Below, piece by piece: positions 7,440 to 16,053 of a stretch of DNA of 24,619 bases. The translations under genes and the position numbers were made by a program. A model generated the notes under the pieces. The model saw only the letters and a list, made by a program, of their open reading frames with translations. It had not been told where the DNA came from and made no database searches. The stretch lies in assembly GCA_964583095.1 (NCBI GenBank), contig CAZOVB010000066.1, forward strand, positions 1-24,619, in the 5' to 3' direction. The number at the start of each line of letters is the position of its first letter. Position 1 is the stretch's first letter. The stretch comes from CAZOVB01 sp964583095. GTDB lineage: Bacteria; Planctomycetota; Phycisphaerae; SM23-33.

Positions 7440-9425
7440 CTACTCCCGGAATTGTTCGAGGTCCAGGTCCAGGGCGATCTGGATGACCTTTTCGTCGAAC
7501 TGCGATCCGGTTCCCTTTTTGAGTTCTTCCATGACCACTTCCATGGGCAGGGCGTCGCGGTAAGGCCTCTTGGAGGTCATCGCATCGAACGAATCGGCAA
7601 AGGCGATGATCCGCCCGGCAATCGGGATTTCCTCGCCCTTGAGTCCTTTGGGGTAGCCCCGGCCATCGGGTCGCTCGTGGTGGGCGACAATGCCCTTGGC
7701 CACGCCCACAAGCTGGCGGATGCCCTTGAGGATTTCCCCTCCCAGGGCGGGGTGCTTCTTGAGTTGTTCGAACTCCTCATCATCCAGCTTGCCCGGCTTG
7801 CGGAGGATGGCCTCGGGCACGCCGATCTTGCCGATATCGTGGAGCATCCCGGCCAGGTAGATGTCGTGACACTCCTTCTGGGACAGGCCCAGTTTCTCAG
7901 CCACGACGCGCGACAGCTCGGCCACCCGGTCGCTGTGCTGGCCGGTGTAGGCGTCTTTGGCGTCGATGCTGGCTGTCAGGGCCCGCAGGACGCCCCAGAA
8001 GAGCTCTTCCAGGTCGGAATAGAGTCGCTGGTTGCTCAGGAAGGTCGCGCACTGGGCTGCGACCGAATTGACGAGTTTTGCATCGACCGAGTCGAAGTCA
8101 TCCCGTGTGCGGTTGATGCAGAGCAGAACGCCGAGGGTATCGTTTCCCGCATCGAGCCGGGCGGCCAGGATCTGACGGATCGTATTGCCCAGCCCTGTCT
8201 CTTCGGGCGCCTCAAAATGGTTGTCGATCCAGGAGTGCTTCTCCTGGGCCAGTTGCCCCGCGACATGTCCAGCCACGAGGGTCCGAAGCTGGTCGGCGTT
8301 GATCTCGGTCTGCCCGACCAGGAAGGTCATCTCCTCTTCCTGGAACCCCTCGCGGGGGTAGACCACCAGGGCGGCTGCGCCCATGTCCAGGACATTGCTG
8401 AGCTGCTCCAGGACGTGTTGGAGAAACGCTCGGGGCTCCTGGTTGACGCGGATGTCGGCTGCAAGCCGGTAGACCAGGTCGAGTTCTTCGTAGGTCAGGC
8501 TCAGATTGGAGCTGAGGTTCCGCACTTCGCGCTTCTGGAGAATGTGGGACCGGTGCGATTGCAGGGCCCAGAAGATCATCTCGGCCAGGTCGTCGATCTG
8601 TCCCGGCCCGAAGCGGCAGGCGTCCCGGATGAGTTGCTCAGGGTCGCGGATGCCCGATTGTCTCAGTTGCTCGATGCGGGGGTCGGTCTGGTCGCTTGCC
8701 AGGGGGACGTTGATGGAGACAGCCCCTGCCAGTCGCCCATCGACCTCGATGGGCAGGGCCAATGCGCAGCATCCGTTTTTCAGCATCCGGCGTGCGGGTT
8801 GCCCGGTAGAACCGGCTTCAACGACCACTTCAGAGAGATCCTTGAGACAGCGAGGATTCTCGCTGCAGAGCTTCTCGCAGAGGGGGTTGAGCATTTCCTG
8901 CCGGATCGGCTGGGAGGACTGGTTCCACAAGGCCACATTCGCCTGGAGCTTCCGGGCCTTGGTATGGACATCTTCGAAGAGTTCGGACAGGACCGATGTA
9001 GGATCTCCCAGGCCGGGGTTCTGATTCGGCTCGGGTTGGACCTTGACGGCCACGGCGGGCCCATCGAGCAGCCTGGAGGCGGTTTCGAGGATTTCCCTGG
9101 GGGAAAACGGCTTGGGCAGGATCTGCTCGATGCCCGCCTTCGAGGCCTGGTCGGGGGTGATCTCGAACTCCCTGGCGGTGAGCATGATAGCGGGAATGGC
9201 CGCAGTGGCGGGGTTTTCGCGCAGTTGGCGACAGAGCTCCAGCCCGTCCATCACGGGCATCTGGCAGTCGGTAATAAGCAGATCGGGAGGCTGCTGGGTG
9301 CAGAGATCCAGGGCTCGCCTGCCGTCGGAAGCGGTGGAGACCTCGAAGCCTGCCCGCTGGAGTTTCATGGATAATACATCGAGAACGTGCGCTTCGTCGT
9401 CTGCCAGGATGATTCGCTTGCTCAT
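7440..9425 (-). CDS. Response regulator: REC, PocR-like, GAF and HD-GYP domains
   Basis: A 661-residue cytoplasmic regulator. Residues 4-118 are a receiver domain with acidic residues D9, D10 and E11, phospho-acceptor D53, T83 and K105. Residues 145-290 contain a Cys-rich segment (C183, C187, C193, C219, C220) and an A-L-P-I-E-V-D-G-R-L-A-G-A pattern resembling PocR sensor domains. Residues 310-468 fit a GAF domain. Residues 475-655 are an HD-GYP phosphodiesterase with H529-D530, H582-H-E584 and D587-G-R-G-Y-P592, the full signature for cyclic-di-GMP breakdown. It is the last gene of the filament run, 167 bases after the pilin. It is a good candidate target for the kinase at 16388-17845, which has no other receiver nearby. 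AAGGTAGGA upstream supports the ATG. PocR assignment is inference; REC and HD-GYP are secure. Confidence 0.93.
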   Translation of the reverse strand: MSKRIILADDEAHVLDVLSMKLQRAGFEVSTASDGRRALDLCTQQPPDLLITDCQMPVMDGLELCRQLRENPATAAIPAIMLTAREFEITPDQASKAGIEQILPKPFSPREILETASRLLDGPAVAVKVQPEPNQNPGLGDPTSVLSELFEDVHTKARKLQANVALWNQSSQPIRQEMLNPLCEKLCSENPRCLKDLSEVVVEAGSTGQPARRMLKNGCCALALPIEVDGRLAGAVSINVPLASDQTDPRIEQLRQSGIRDPEQLIRDACRFGPGQIDDLAEMIFWALQSHRSHILQKREVRNLSSNLSLTYEELDLVYRLAADIRVNQEPRAFLQHVLEQLSNVLDMGAAALVVYPREGFQEEEMTFLVGQTEINADQLRTLVAGHVAGQLAQEKHSWIDNHFEAPEETGLGNTIRQILAARLDAGNDTLGVLLCINRTRDDFDSVDAKLVNSVAAQCATFLSNQRLYSDLEELFWGVLRALTASIDAKDAYTGQHSDRVAELSRVVAEKLGLSQKECHDIYLAGMLHDIGKIGVPEAILRKPGKLDDEEFEQLKKHPALGGEILKGIRQLVGVAKGIVAHHERPDGRGYPKGLKGEEIPIAGRIIAFADSFDAMTSKRPYRDALPMEVVMEELKKGTGSQFDEKVIQIALDLDLEQFRE

Positions 9426-9484
9426 GGCGATCCTACCTTCTGCCTGCGCCCGGCGGCGGGCGGGCGATGCCTTCGGGAAATACG

Positions 9485-9521
9485 CAGGCCACGCCGCTCT
9501 GGAAGCGACCGACGTGGCCTG
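9485..9521 (-). terminator. Two-tier hairpin between pilin and HD-GYP genes
   Basis: CAGGCCACG (9485-9493) pairs perfectly with CGTGGCCTG (9513-9521), and inside the 19-base loop CGCT (9495-9498) pairs with AGCG (9504-9507). There is no T-run on either side. It may be a partial terminator, or a 3' end stabiliser that lets pilin mRNA accumulate above the regulator mRNA. Confidence 0.45.
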
Positions 9522-9592
9522 TCAGGTCATCCGTATCCAAATCCCCAGTGCGACAGCGTTCCGCCGCCGCCTCCGGCAAAGGTCGAAGGAGA

Positions 9593-10081
9593 TCAGTAGT
9601 CTTTATAGAGCGTTCCCTTGGCATCCTCAGCGCTGTCTGTATTGGCGTGGATCTCACCGGTATCGCCGTTGTAGATCCATCCGTAGCCGCTGGTGCCCTG
9701 GCTGACGCTGGAGGCATCGCCGATGGTGGACTGGCCCTTCATCGGACCCACCGGCACGGGAGGGACCTTGCGCAGATAGGGCCCGTAGATATACTCGGTG
9801 GTCCGGGTGGCGTTGGTGGCCCCGGCGGCGTTGGTGTACTGGGTCAACTGGCTTTCGATGGTCGCCGGATCGGGCCAGTTGCCGTCGTGCTCGGTGGCGT
9901 ACATCTCGATGGCATTACGAAGGGCAGTCAGGTTCGCCGAAAGAGCCGACTCGCTGGCCCCGGCACTGCCTCGGCTCAGGCGGGGAATGGCGATTGCGGC
10001 GACAATCCCGATGATGACCACCACGATGACCAGTTCGATCAGGCTGAAGCCTTTTCGTCCTCTCTTGCTTGCGAATGTCAT
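9593..10081 (-). CDS. Type IV pilin-like protein (GspG-like major pseudopilin)
   Basis: This 162-residue protein has a class III prepilin signal: basic K-R-G-R-K-G11, cleavage before F12, then F-S-L-I-E16 with the conserved Glu at mature position 5 and a hydrophobic helix to about residue 33. The globular part contains Y-A-T-E-H-D-G-N-W-P-D, a G-P-Y-L-R-K-V-P-P segment and G-Y-G-W-I-Y-N-G, like GspG or planctomycete pilins; there are no cysteines. It would be the filament subunit, processed by a prepilin peptidase not encoded here. GGGAG 8 bases upstream supports the ATG at 10081; the frame runs open upstream but that stretch belongs to pilP in another frame. It is separated from pilP by 140 bases carrying its own candidate promoter. 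Confidence 0.93.
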   Translation of the reverse strand: MTFASKRGRKGFSLIELVIVVVIIGIVAAIAIPRLSRGSAGASESALSANLTALRNAIEMYATEHDGNWPDPATIESQLTQYTNAAGATNATRTTEYIYGPYLRKVPPVPVGPMKGQSTIGDASSVSQGTSGYGWIYNGDTGEIHANTDSAEDAKGTLYKDY

Positions 10082-10164
10082 AGTGAATCTCCCAGGTTGG
10101 GTTACGCCCCTGCCCGGAGCGTTTTTGGGGCAAATGCGGATATTGACCTCACTGTGCAATTCTC

Positions 10165-10191
10165 GTATCGGTCCAATCGCAGGGCGACTTA
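10165..10191 (-). promoter_or_regulatory. Sigma-28-like promoter of the pilin gene
   Basis: Leftward, TAAG (10191-10188), exactly 15 bases, then ACCGATAC (10172-10165). This matches TAAA-N15-GCCGATAA at three of four and six of eight positions, and has the same spacing as the better copy in front of cheW. A transcript would start near 10158. The site overlaps one arm of a 7-base inverted repeat, CGCAGGG/CCCTGCG (10178-10184 and 10196-10202). Confidence 0.4.
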
Positions 10192-10221
10192 ATTTCCCTG
10201 CGGTGTTTCCCTTACTTCTTT

Positions 10222-10791
10222 TCATTGGGGAACTCTCAATTCCACCCGGTCCTGGCCGGCCTGGAAGATCGCCCGCTGGCCCGTCACTTCCACCAGGGTG
10301 CAACCCTCGATGCTCTGGCCCACGCGGACGCACCTTCCTCCCAGAATGGCCATTCCGCTCTTTCCGCTGATCACGGCTGTAAGCGTGTAGCGGCTTTTGA
10401 GGTTCTCCAGGGCCACCTTCTCCCGGGATGCCTGCTCTTGCTGTTCCTGCTGGACCTCGACCGCCACCCAGAGGGGCGATGCGGCAAACGCATCGGGACA
10501 GGGGTCCTGGGACGAGGACGTCTCGGCCTGGCAGGCGAGGGCAATCTGCCTGCTGATACTCACCCGCCGGGATGGATCGCTCTGGGCCTGTGCCTGTTGG
10601 GCATCCTTCTCTGCTGCCGCCCCGGGCTGCTTTGCGTCCTGGACCTTCTTTGCCTGGCGATTGCGAAGGGCGGCGGTAGCGGTGGCCGGCGCTGTCGTCG
10701 AAGCATCCAGGAGCGTCCGATCCAGCACGAAGGCCACCACCGCCAGGCCCAGAACAGCCAGGTAAACTTTCTGCTTTTTTTGTCGTGTCAT
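10222..10791 (-). CDS. pilP: PilP/GspC-like inner-membrane pilotin-complex protein
   Basis: The 189-residue protein has one N-terminal membrane helix (about residues 9-25), a long Ala/Gln-rich linker (30-125) and a C-terminal beta domain (about 132-187; Y-T-L-T-A-V-I-S-G ... A-I-L-G-G-R-C-V-R-V-G-Q-S-I-E-G). That layout fits PilP or the HR domain of GspC, which links the inner-membrane PilMNO complex to the secretin. Sequence similarity is judged by pattern only, but position directly after PilO-like protein supports it. Its ATG overlaps the pilO stop by 3 bases (ATGA), and AGGGGG 8 bases upstream is a good ribosome site. Two cysteines flank the linker end (C86, C97). Confidence 0.75.
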   Translation of the reverse strand: MTRQKKQKVYLAVLGLAVVAFVLDRTLLDASTTAPATATAALRNRQAKKVQDAKQPGAAAEKDAQQAQAQSDPSRRVSISRQIALACQAETSSSQDPCPDAFAASPLWVAVEVQQEQQEQASREKVALENLKSRYTLTAVISGKSGMAILGGRCVRVGQSIEGCTLVEVTGQRAIFQAGQDRVELRVPQ

Positions 10792-11384
10792 GGTTCCACC
10801 CCCTCACTCGGGGCTGCATGGGAGCGTGCGGCATACCAGACCAATTGCATCTGGAAAGCCGGGGGCAGATCGGTCTTGCCCGCGTCCCCGCGGATCTCCA
10901 GCCGGGCCAGGGCTGTGTCCGGATACCTCTGCCGGATCTGCCGAAGAACCGAAACCAGGTTCGGATATGCACCGCGTCCCTTGACGGCTATTCCCACCGT
11001 GCGGTACCGATCGAAGTCGCGTACCTGGCCGAGCTGGATTTCGTCGACGGTCAGTTCCCCATTGCAGGCAATGCGGTTGATGCGAGCCACCCGCGTGTTG
11101 ATCTGCGAATAGCTCTGAAGCCGCATCGGGCACTGACTCAATCTCTCGCGAATGCGGGTGAGCTGCTGGTCCAGTTGTCGCTGCCGGGCCTGGAGTTGAG
11201 CGTTTTGCACCCGCTGCTGCTGCATCTGTTCCAGTTGCTCTTCGTACTGGCCGTGGTCGGCCTGCATGGGCTCGATTCCCACGTAGTACAGCGCCACCGC
11301 CCCGAGCAGAAAACCAATCAGACAGGAAAGCTCGATCTTGTGCGAAGCGAGTCTCGTCGAGATGTCCGAGGCAGAGGTTTTCAT
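10788..11384 (-). CDS. pilO: PilO/GspM-like alignment-complex protein
   Basis: The 198-residue protein has a short cytoplasmic N-terminus, one membrane helix (about residues 18-38), a Gln-rich coiled coil (42-92) and a C-terminal domain with the beta-alpha-beta pattern of PilO (about 105-190). It pairs with PilN to form the inner-membrane alignment complex of type IV pili; in type II secretion the counterpart is GspM. The start overlaps pilN by ATGA, and GGAGAGGA just upstream serves as ribosome site. Length is about normal for PilO (around 200). Confidence 0.8.
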   Translation of the reverse strand: MKTSASDISTRLASHKIELSCLIGFLLGAVALYYVGIEPMQADHGQYEEQLEQMQQQRVQNAQLQARQRQLDQQLTRIRERLSQCPMRLQSYSQINTRVARINRIACNGELTVDEIQLGQVRDFDRYRTVGIAVKGRGAYPNLVSVLRQIRQRYPDTALARLEIRGDAGKTDLPPAFQMQLVWYAARSHAAPSEGVEP

Positions 11385-12013
11385 TCATCCTCTCCGGTGA
11401 GCAGACAGATCAGGTGGAATCCCACGGCCCGGTCGGCGTTGAAGATTTCCATCTGGGAGTTGACCAGGCGCACCTCCTGGAAGAGTTCGGTCTTCTCCAG
11501 ACCCAGGATGAACTCCCAGACGGCGGTCTGGTCCCGCCCCACACCCTGGAGAACCAGTCGGTAGCCGCCCTCGATCCCGCCGGCGCGCTGGGGAGAAAGC
11601 GAGGCGATGTCGATCTTCAGCTCCCGTCCCTGCTCATCGATCGGGCCGATCGGTGTGAGCTCGCAGCTCCGCAGGACCACAAAGGGCCCGGCCTTTCGAG
11701 CGACCATCGAGAGCATCAGGCCCCAGTCGGGCTGATTGCCAACCGATTCGTTGGCGGCCAGTTTCATCCGGAGCGAATCCAGCTTCGACTCCAGCGATGC
11801 GATCCTGATTCGGGACTGGTCGATGTTCCTGCCGGTCCGGGTCAATTCCGACTCCACCGGCAGGGAACCGGCTCCGAAGGTATCGGCACAGAACAGATAC
11901 GTTGCCCCCATGGCCGCGAGGTACACCACGCACCCCACCGCCCAGTGTCGGACGGTTTTTTTGCGGCGTCGGGCCCGGCGGCGGGCGGCAGGGATCAGGT
12001 TCACGCTGCGCAT
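11381..12013 (-). CDS. pilN: PilN/GspL-C-like alignment-complex protein
   Basis: The 210-residue protein begins M-R-S-V-N-L-I-P-A, the conserved PilN tail that inserts into PilM. This is followed by a strongly basic stretch (residues 11-23), one membrane helix (about 24-42), a coiled coil (58-90) and a PilN-like beta-rich domain. I start it at 12013 because AGGAGG lies 9 bases upstream and the N-terminal motif fits; an ATG at 12040 would place that ribosome site inside the gene. It begins 4 bases after the pilM stop and ends in an ATGA overlap with pilO. Confidence 0.85.
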   Translation of the reverse strand: MRSVNLIPAARRRARRRKKTVRHWAVGCVVYLAAMGATYLFCADTFGAGSLPVESELTRTGRNIDQSRIRIASLESKLDSLRMKLAANESVGNQPDWGLMLSMVARKAGPFVVLRSCELTPIGPIDEQGRELKIDIASLSPQRAGGIEGGYRLVLQGVGRDQTAVWEFILGLEKTELFQEVRLVNSQMEIFNADRAVGFHLICLLTGEDE

Positions 12014-12017
12014 GGGC

Positions 12018-13082
12018 TCAATCCTCCTGGAAGCGGGCATAGCCCAGAGCAGCGGTCAGGGCGCGATTATCCGCCTGGGCGTGCTGGGGAGGAATGGAGA
12101 CCAACTGGCCTGGACGCACAGCCAGAACGGGAAGTTCGAGTTTGGCCTGGAGGCGTGCGTCGAACCCCTCAAGCAGGGACGCCTGTCCGCACAGCAGCAG
12201 CCTGCCCATCTGTGCGCGGGAGTATTCGTGCTGGACGTAGGTGAAGGGAACCTTGAGGTCCGAAACCACCTCTTCGAGATACACGCTGAGCTGATGCTCG
12301 ATTTCCCCTTGCCCGCGGGACTTGCGGCGTTCGGGTCCGTTGTAGGAATGCTTGGTGCCCAGGTCGACCTGGCCCAGCAGCAGCGAGATGGTCTCGTCGT
12401 CGAATTCCGTCTTCTTTGCGATGGCCTGATAGAGCTTGGACCAGCCGGCCCGTTCGATGCGCCGTTCGTAAACGATCACCCCCTGGTAGGTGATGTACAG
12501 GGTCGCCCACTGCCAGTCAATGTCCAGGAAGCCCTCGATAACGTCGCCGGCTTCGATAACTTCACTCAAGCCCCGGGCCAGGGCGCAGCTTCGAACGTCC
12601 AGGGCGCGGATCTCCAGCCGGCCCTGCTCGAAGACATCCAGGTAGGCCTCGGCCCGGTCGTGCGGGACCCCGGCCGCCATCACCTGCGTGGTGTTCTTGG
12701 CGTGAACGTTTCGGGGCAGCTCCCACCAGTTGAGCTCGAGTTGCTGGGGAGACAGTTCGTGCATCCGGGCCAGTTCGCGCCGGGCGATTTCGTACCGCGG
12801 CGCCGAGGAGGCCGAGGGCGTCTCCACAATGCCGCTGACAACGGCGTCACCCTCCACGGCCGAGACGATCTCATCGCCCTTGAAGCCTCTCCGGTCCAGG
12901 ACGTTGGCAAGGAGTTGGACTTCCTCGGCGTCCAGGGGGGCATCGGGACGAAGACGGCCCCAGGACGCCCAGGCGGCCAGGGACCATCGCCGTCCCTTGC
13001 GCTGAAGCTGGGCAGCATGGATCCATCGCCTGCCCACATCCAGGCCGATGGGTGTTTTTCCCAGAAGCGCCGAAACCATCAT
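12018..13082 (-). CDS. pilM: PilM-type actin-like assembly ATPase
   Basis: The 354-residue cytoplasmic protein has the actin-like signature I-G-L-D-V-G (residues 12-17), an SHS2-like section, and C-terminal G-Q-A-S-L-L-E-G-F-D and A-L-T-A-A-L-G-Y-A typical of PilM. PilM binds the PilN N-terminal peptide, completing the platform under the pilus. The start is the first of two adjacent ATGs (13082), whose TGA-sharing overlap with the pilC stop and GGAGGG ribosome site favour it; the frame is open further upstream only as a shadow of pilC. The protein ends in A-R-F-Q-E-D, a usual PilM-like short tail. Confidence 0.9.
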   Translation of the reverse strand: MMVSALLGKTPIGLDVGRRWIHAAQLQRKGRRWSLAAWASWGRLRPDAPLDAEEVQLLANVLDRRGFKGDEIVSAVEGDAVVSGIVETPSASSAPRYEIARRELARMHELSPQQLELNWWELPRNVHAKNTTQVMAAGVPHDRAEAYLDVFEQGRLEIRALDVRSCALARGLSEVIEAGDVIEGFLDIDWQWATLYITYQGVIVYERRIERAGWSKLYQAIAKKTEFDDETISLLLGQVDLGTKHSYNGPERRKSRGQGEIEHQLSVYLEEVVSDLKVPFTYVQHEYSRAQMGRLLLCGQASLLEGFDARLQAKLELPVLAVRPGQLVSIPPQHAQADNRALTAALGYARFQED

Positions 13083-14299
13083 GCCCCTCCCGTCGCGGTT
13101 GCGGTCAGATCGAACAGCGGGATGAACATGCTCCCGGCCACGATTCCGACGATCAGGCCCATGAAGATCAGGATCAGTGGTTCGATAATGCTTGTCAGCG
13201 ACCGGAGCATGACCTCGTTCTCCTCGTCGAGGAACTCCGAGAGGGTCAGGAGCAAAGGCCCGACCTGGCCGCTGTTTTCCCCGCTGCGGATCGCCTCGTA
13301 GACCGACGGACTGATCAGGTCGGGCTTGTTGAAGGCATTGCTGATGGGCTCGCCGCGGGTGACGGCGTCTTCGGCGTCGGCGATGAGCTTCTGGTAGTGA
13401 TGGTTGCCGGCGCCCTGGCGGCTTAGCTGGAGCGACTCGAGCACGGGCACGTGGCTTTCGAGCATGGCCCCGAGCAGCCGGGTGATTCGCGCGGTGATGA
13501 TATTGCGCGTGACCGAGCCGATCTTGGGCGCGCGGACCAGCAGCGTGTCGCGCATGCGGATTCCCGCCTGGCTGACAGCCAGGAATCGCAGGACCACCGC
13601 GCCGCCGCCCAGCAGCAGCAGGAAGATCCACCCGTATTCCTGCAGGACGCCGCTGATGACCAACAGCGCCTTGGTGGTGGCCGGCAGGGGAACATCCAGC
13701 GAAAGGAACAGTTCCCCGAAACGAGGAATCACGTACACCAGCAGGACCCCCAGCACTGCGCTGGACAGGGCGACCAGAACCAGCGGGTAGCTCATGGCCC
13801 CCAGGACGGCCTTGCGAACCTGCAACTGTTTGTGCACCAGCGTGCCGAGGCGTTTGAGCATCTCGCCCATGGTTCCGCTGGATTCGCCGGCGGCCACCAT
13901 GCTCCGGGCTATCGCGTCGAAGTGGGCAGGGTGGGCTTCCATGGCTTCGGACATCGGGGCGCCTTCTTCCACCCGCATGCGGACGTCGTGGATCACGTCC
14001 CGCCAGGTCCCCGGCGGGGTCTGGCGCTCGAGGGCTTCGAGCGATTCGACCTGGGGTGTGCCCGAGCAGATCAGCACGTGCATCTGCCGGCAGAAGGAGG
14101 AGAGGTTTTTGAGCCTGACCGTCTTGCCGATCCGCCCCTTGACGTTCCGGGCCTTGGGGGCCTGGTCGGCCGAGAGCAACTCCGCCACGAACAGCCCCTT
14201 GCGCCGGAGCATTTCGGTGGCTTCGGCTTCGTTGGCGGCCTCGAGGGTATCGCTGACCTGCCGGCCGTTCTGGTCGTATGCCTGATAAGCGAGCTTCAT
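13079..14299 (-). CDS. pilC: PilC/GspF inner-membrane platform protein
   Basis: The 406-residue polytopic protein has the tandem T2SSF domains of PilC/GspF: an N-terminal F-x-A-type domain (residues 1-50), repeat one (about 65-190) with G-E-S-S-G (138-142), and repeat two (270-395) with G-E-N-S-G (340-344). Membrane helices are at about 168-190, 212-240 and 372-395. It anchors the PilB ATPase and moves subunits into the filament. AGGAG 6 bases before the ATG and an ATGA overlap with pilB fix the start; pilM overlaps its end the same way. Confidence 0.95.
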   Translation of the reverse strand: MKLAYQAYDQNGRQVSDTLEAANEAEATEMLRRKGLFVAELLSADQAPKARNVKGRIGKTVRLKNLSSFCRQMHVLICSGTPQVESLEALERQTPPGTWRDVIHDVRMRVEEGAPMSEAMEAHPAHFDAIARSMVAAGESSGTMGEMLKRLGTLVHKQLQVRKAVLGAMSYPLVLVALSSAVLGVLLVYVIPRFGELFLSLDVPLPATTKALLVISGVLQEYGWIFLLLLGGGAVVLRFLAVSQAGIRMRDTLLVRAPKIGSVTRNIITARITRLLGAMLESHVPVLESLQLSRQGAGNHHYQKLIADAEDAVTRGEPISNAFNKPDLISPSVYEAIRSGENSGQVGPLLLTLSEFLDEENEVMLRSLTSIIEPLILIFMGLIVGIVAGSMFIPLFDLTATATGGA

Positions 14300-16053
14300 G
14301 CGGCGCTCCTGTCAGGCTTGGTTTCGATGGAACCCGGATCCAATTCTTCGTCGCTGTGGGTGACGGAGAGGACTTCTTCGAGGCAGCTTTCGCCCTGGAT
14401 GGCGATCTGCACGCCCTCCTGGCGCAGCGAAAGTTGGCCGTTGTCGCGAAGCTTCTGACGCAATTCGTGGGCCGGGGCTGCCTGGTGGACGAGTCGGCGA
14501 ATCCCGCCGGTGACTTCCATCACCTCGTAGATCCCCCGTCTGCCCCGAAAGCCGCTGTTGTGGCAGCTTTCGCAGCCGACGCCGTGCATGAAGACCTTGC
14601 CGTCGTCGACGGGCAGATCCGCATCGCGTAGAACGTTTTCACTCGGGTAGTACTTGGTCTTGCAGTTGGGACAGACGGTCCGGGCAAGCCGCTGGGCGAC
14701 CACCCCGTTGAGAACGCTGGAAAGAAGATAGGGCTCCACGTTCATGTCCAGCAGGCGCCCGACGGCCCCGGGGGCGTCGTTGGTGTGCAAGGTGGCCAGG
14801 ACCAGATGGCCGGTCAGCCCGGCCTGGACCGCCACGCGGGCGGTCTCCTCGTCGCGGATCTCGCCGACCATGATCACATCCGGGTCCTGTCGCAGGATGC
14901 TCCGAAGCGCCCGTGCAAAGGTCATGCCGATCCCCTCCTGGACCTGGATCTGGTTGACCATGTCCAACTGGTATTCGACGGGGTCCTCGACGGTGACAAT
15001 ATTGCGATCCGGATTGCGAAGCAGATACAAGGCCGAATAGAGCGTTGTCGTCTTGCCGCTGCCGGTGGGCCCCGTGACCAGAACCAGTCCGTGAGGCTGA
15101 TGGAGCATTCGCTGAAAGGCTTCCAGGGCCGAGGCCCGAAACCCCAGCGTCTCCATGTTTGTATGCAGGTTGGATTTGTCCAGAATGCGGATCACGATCT
15201 TCTCGCCCAGCAGCGTGGGCATGGAGCTGACGCGCAGGTCAATCCCCCGCCCCTCGGCCATGATGCGAACGCGCCCCTCCTGGGGCAGGCGTTTTTCGGC
15301 GATGTCCATCTTGCCGATGACCTTCATACGCGAGACGATGGCCGCGTGGAGACCCGAGGGCGGGCGCATCAGCTCGCGCAGGCGACCGTCGATCCGGTAG
15401 CGGATGCGTGTGCCCTTCTTGTCCGGCTCGATATGGATATCGCTGGCCCCGTCGCGGATGCTCGTCATCAGGGCCATGTTCACCAGGTTCACGATCGGGC
15501 TGCCCTCGACCATCCGGTCCAGGTTGGTCTCGGGACCCTCGTCGACGGTCTCGTCTTCCACCACGTTCAGATCGCTCTCGCCCAGCGAGGCCAGAAATTC
15601 ATCGATATCGTTGTCGCCCTCGGCGTACTTTTCGATGAACTCCAGGATGTTCTGCTCCAGGGCGAGAACCGGGCGGACCTTGCAGCCGGTAAGCTGACAA
15701 AGCCGGTCGATCTTGGGCAGCGACTGCGGCTCGGCCATCGCGACCGTCAGGGTGTCGCGGACCTTGAACATGGGGATAGCCTTGAGGCGCTGGGCCTCCT
15801 CGGCCCCGATTTCCACCAGCAGGGCCGGGTCGATCAGCCCGTGCCGAAGCTGCACGCCTCGGATCCCGAACTGCCTTGCCAGGACGCGCACCAGCCCGGC
15901 CGCCTGGATAATCCCCTGGTCCACGAGCAATTCCCCCAGCATGCGTCCGGAGCTTTTCTGCTCGGTCAGCGCGCGCTGCAACTGCTCGCGGCTTAGCGCA
16001 CCGTCCTGAACGAGGGCCTCGCCCAGGGGGACGGATTTGAGGGGAATGTTCAA
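14296..16053 (-). CDS. pilB: PilB/GspE assembly ATPase with MshEN-like domain
   Basis: The 585-residue motor powers filament assembly. Residues 1-150 hold two MshEN-like repeats (L-G-E-A-L-V-Q-D-G at 10-18 and L-G-E-L-L-V-D-Q-G at 39-47), the type that binds cyclic-di-GMP in MshE. Walker A is G328-P-T-G-S-G-K-T335, the Walker B segment is D392-V-I-M-V-G-E, and the R-D-E-E-T and T-L-H-T motifs are intact. A zinc site has C461, C464, C494 and C497. The start is a TTG at 16053 with GGAG 6 bases upstream, sharing bases with the STAS stop. The first Arg of the MshEN motif is replaced by Pro, so nucleotide binding is uncertain. ATPase identity is secure; pilus versus secretion role is not. Confidence 0.95.
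   Translation of the reverse strand: MNIPLKSVPLGEALVQDGALSREQLQRALTEQKSSGRMLGELLVDQGIIQAAGLVRVLARQFGIRGVQLRHGLIDPALLVEIGAEEAQRLKAIPMFKVRDTLTVAMAEPQSLPKIDRLCQLTGCKVRPVLALEQNILEFIEKYAEGDNDIDEFLASLGESDLNVVEDETVDEGPETNLDRMVEGSPIVNLVNMALMTSIRDGASDIHIEPDKKGTRIRYRIDGRLRELMRPPSGLHAAIVSRMKVIGKMDIAEKRLPQEGRVRIMAEGRGIDLRVSSMPTLLGEKIVIRILDKSNLHTNMETLGFRASALEAFQRMLHQPHGLVLVTGPTGSGKTTTLYSALYLLRNPDRNIVTVEDPVEYQLDMVNQIQVQEGIGMTFARALRSILRQDPDVIMVGEIRDEETARVAVQAGLTGHLVLATLHTNDAPGAVGRLLDMNVEPYLLSSVLNGVVAQRLARTVCPNCKTKYYPSENVLRDADLPVDDGKVFMHGVGCESCHNSGFRGRRGIYEVMEVTGGIRRLVHQAAPAHELRQKLRDNGQLSLRQEGVQIAIQGESCLEEVLSVTHSDEELDPGSIETKPDRSAA

Noticed and set aside
7356..9374. Large rightward open frame opposite the HD-GYP gene
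   Set aside because: A shadow of the high-GC gene on the other strand, with no recognisable motifs. The same applies to 5429-6976, 14785-15996, 16472-17827 and 18815-21085 on the plus strand and 291-1814 on the minus strand.
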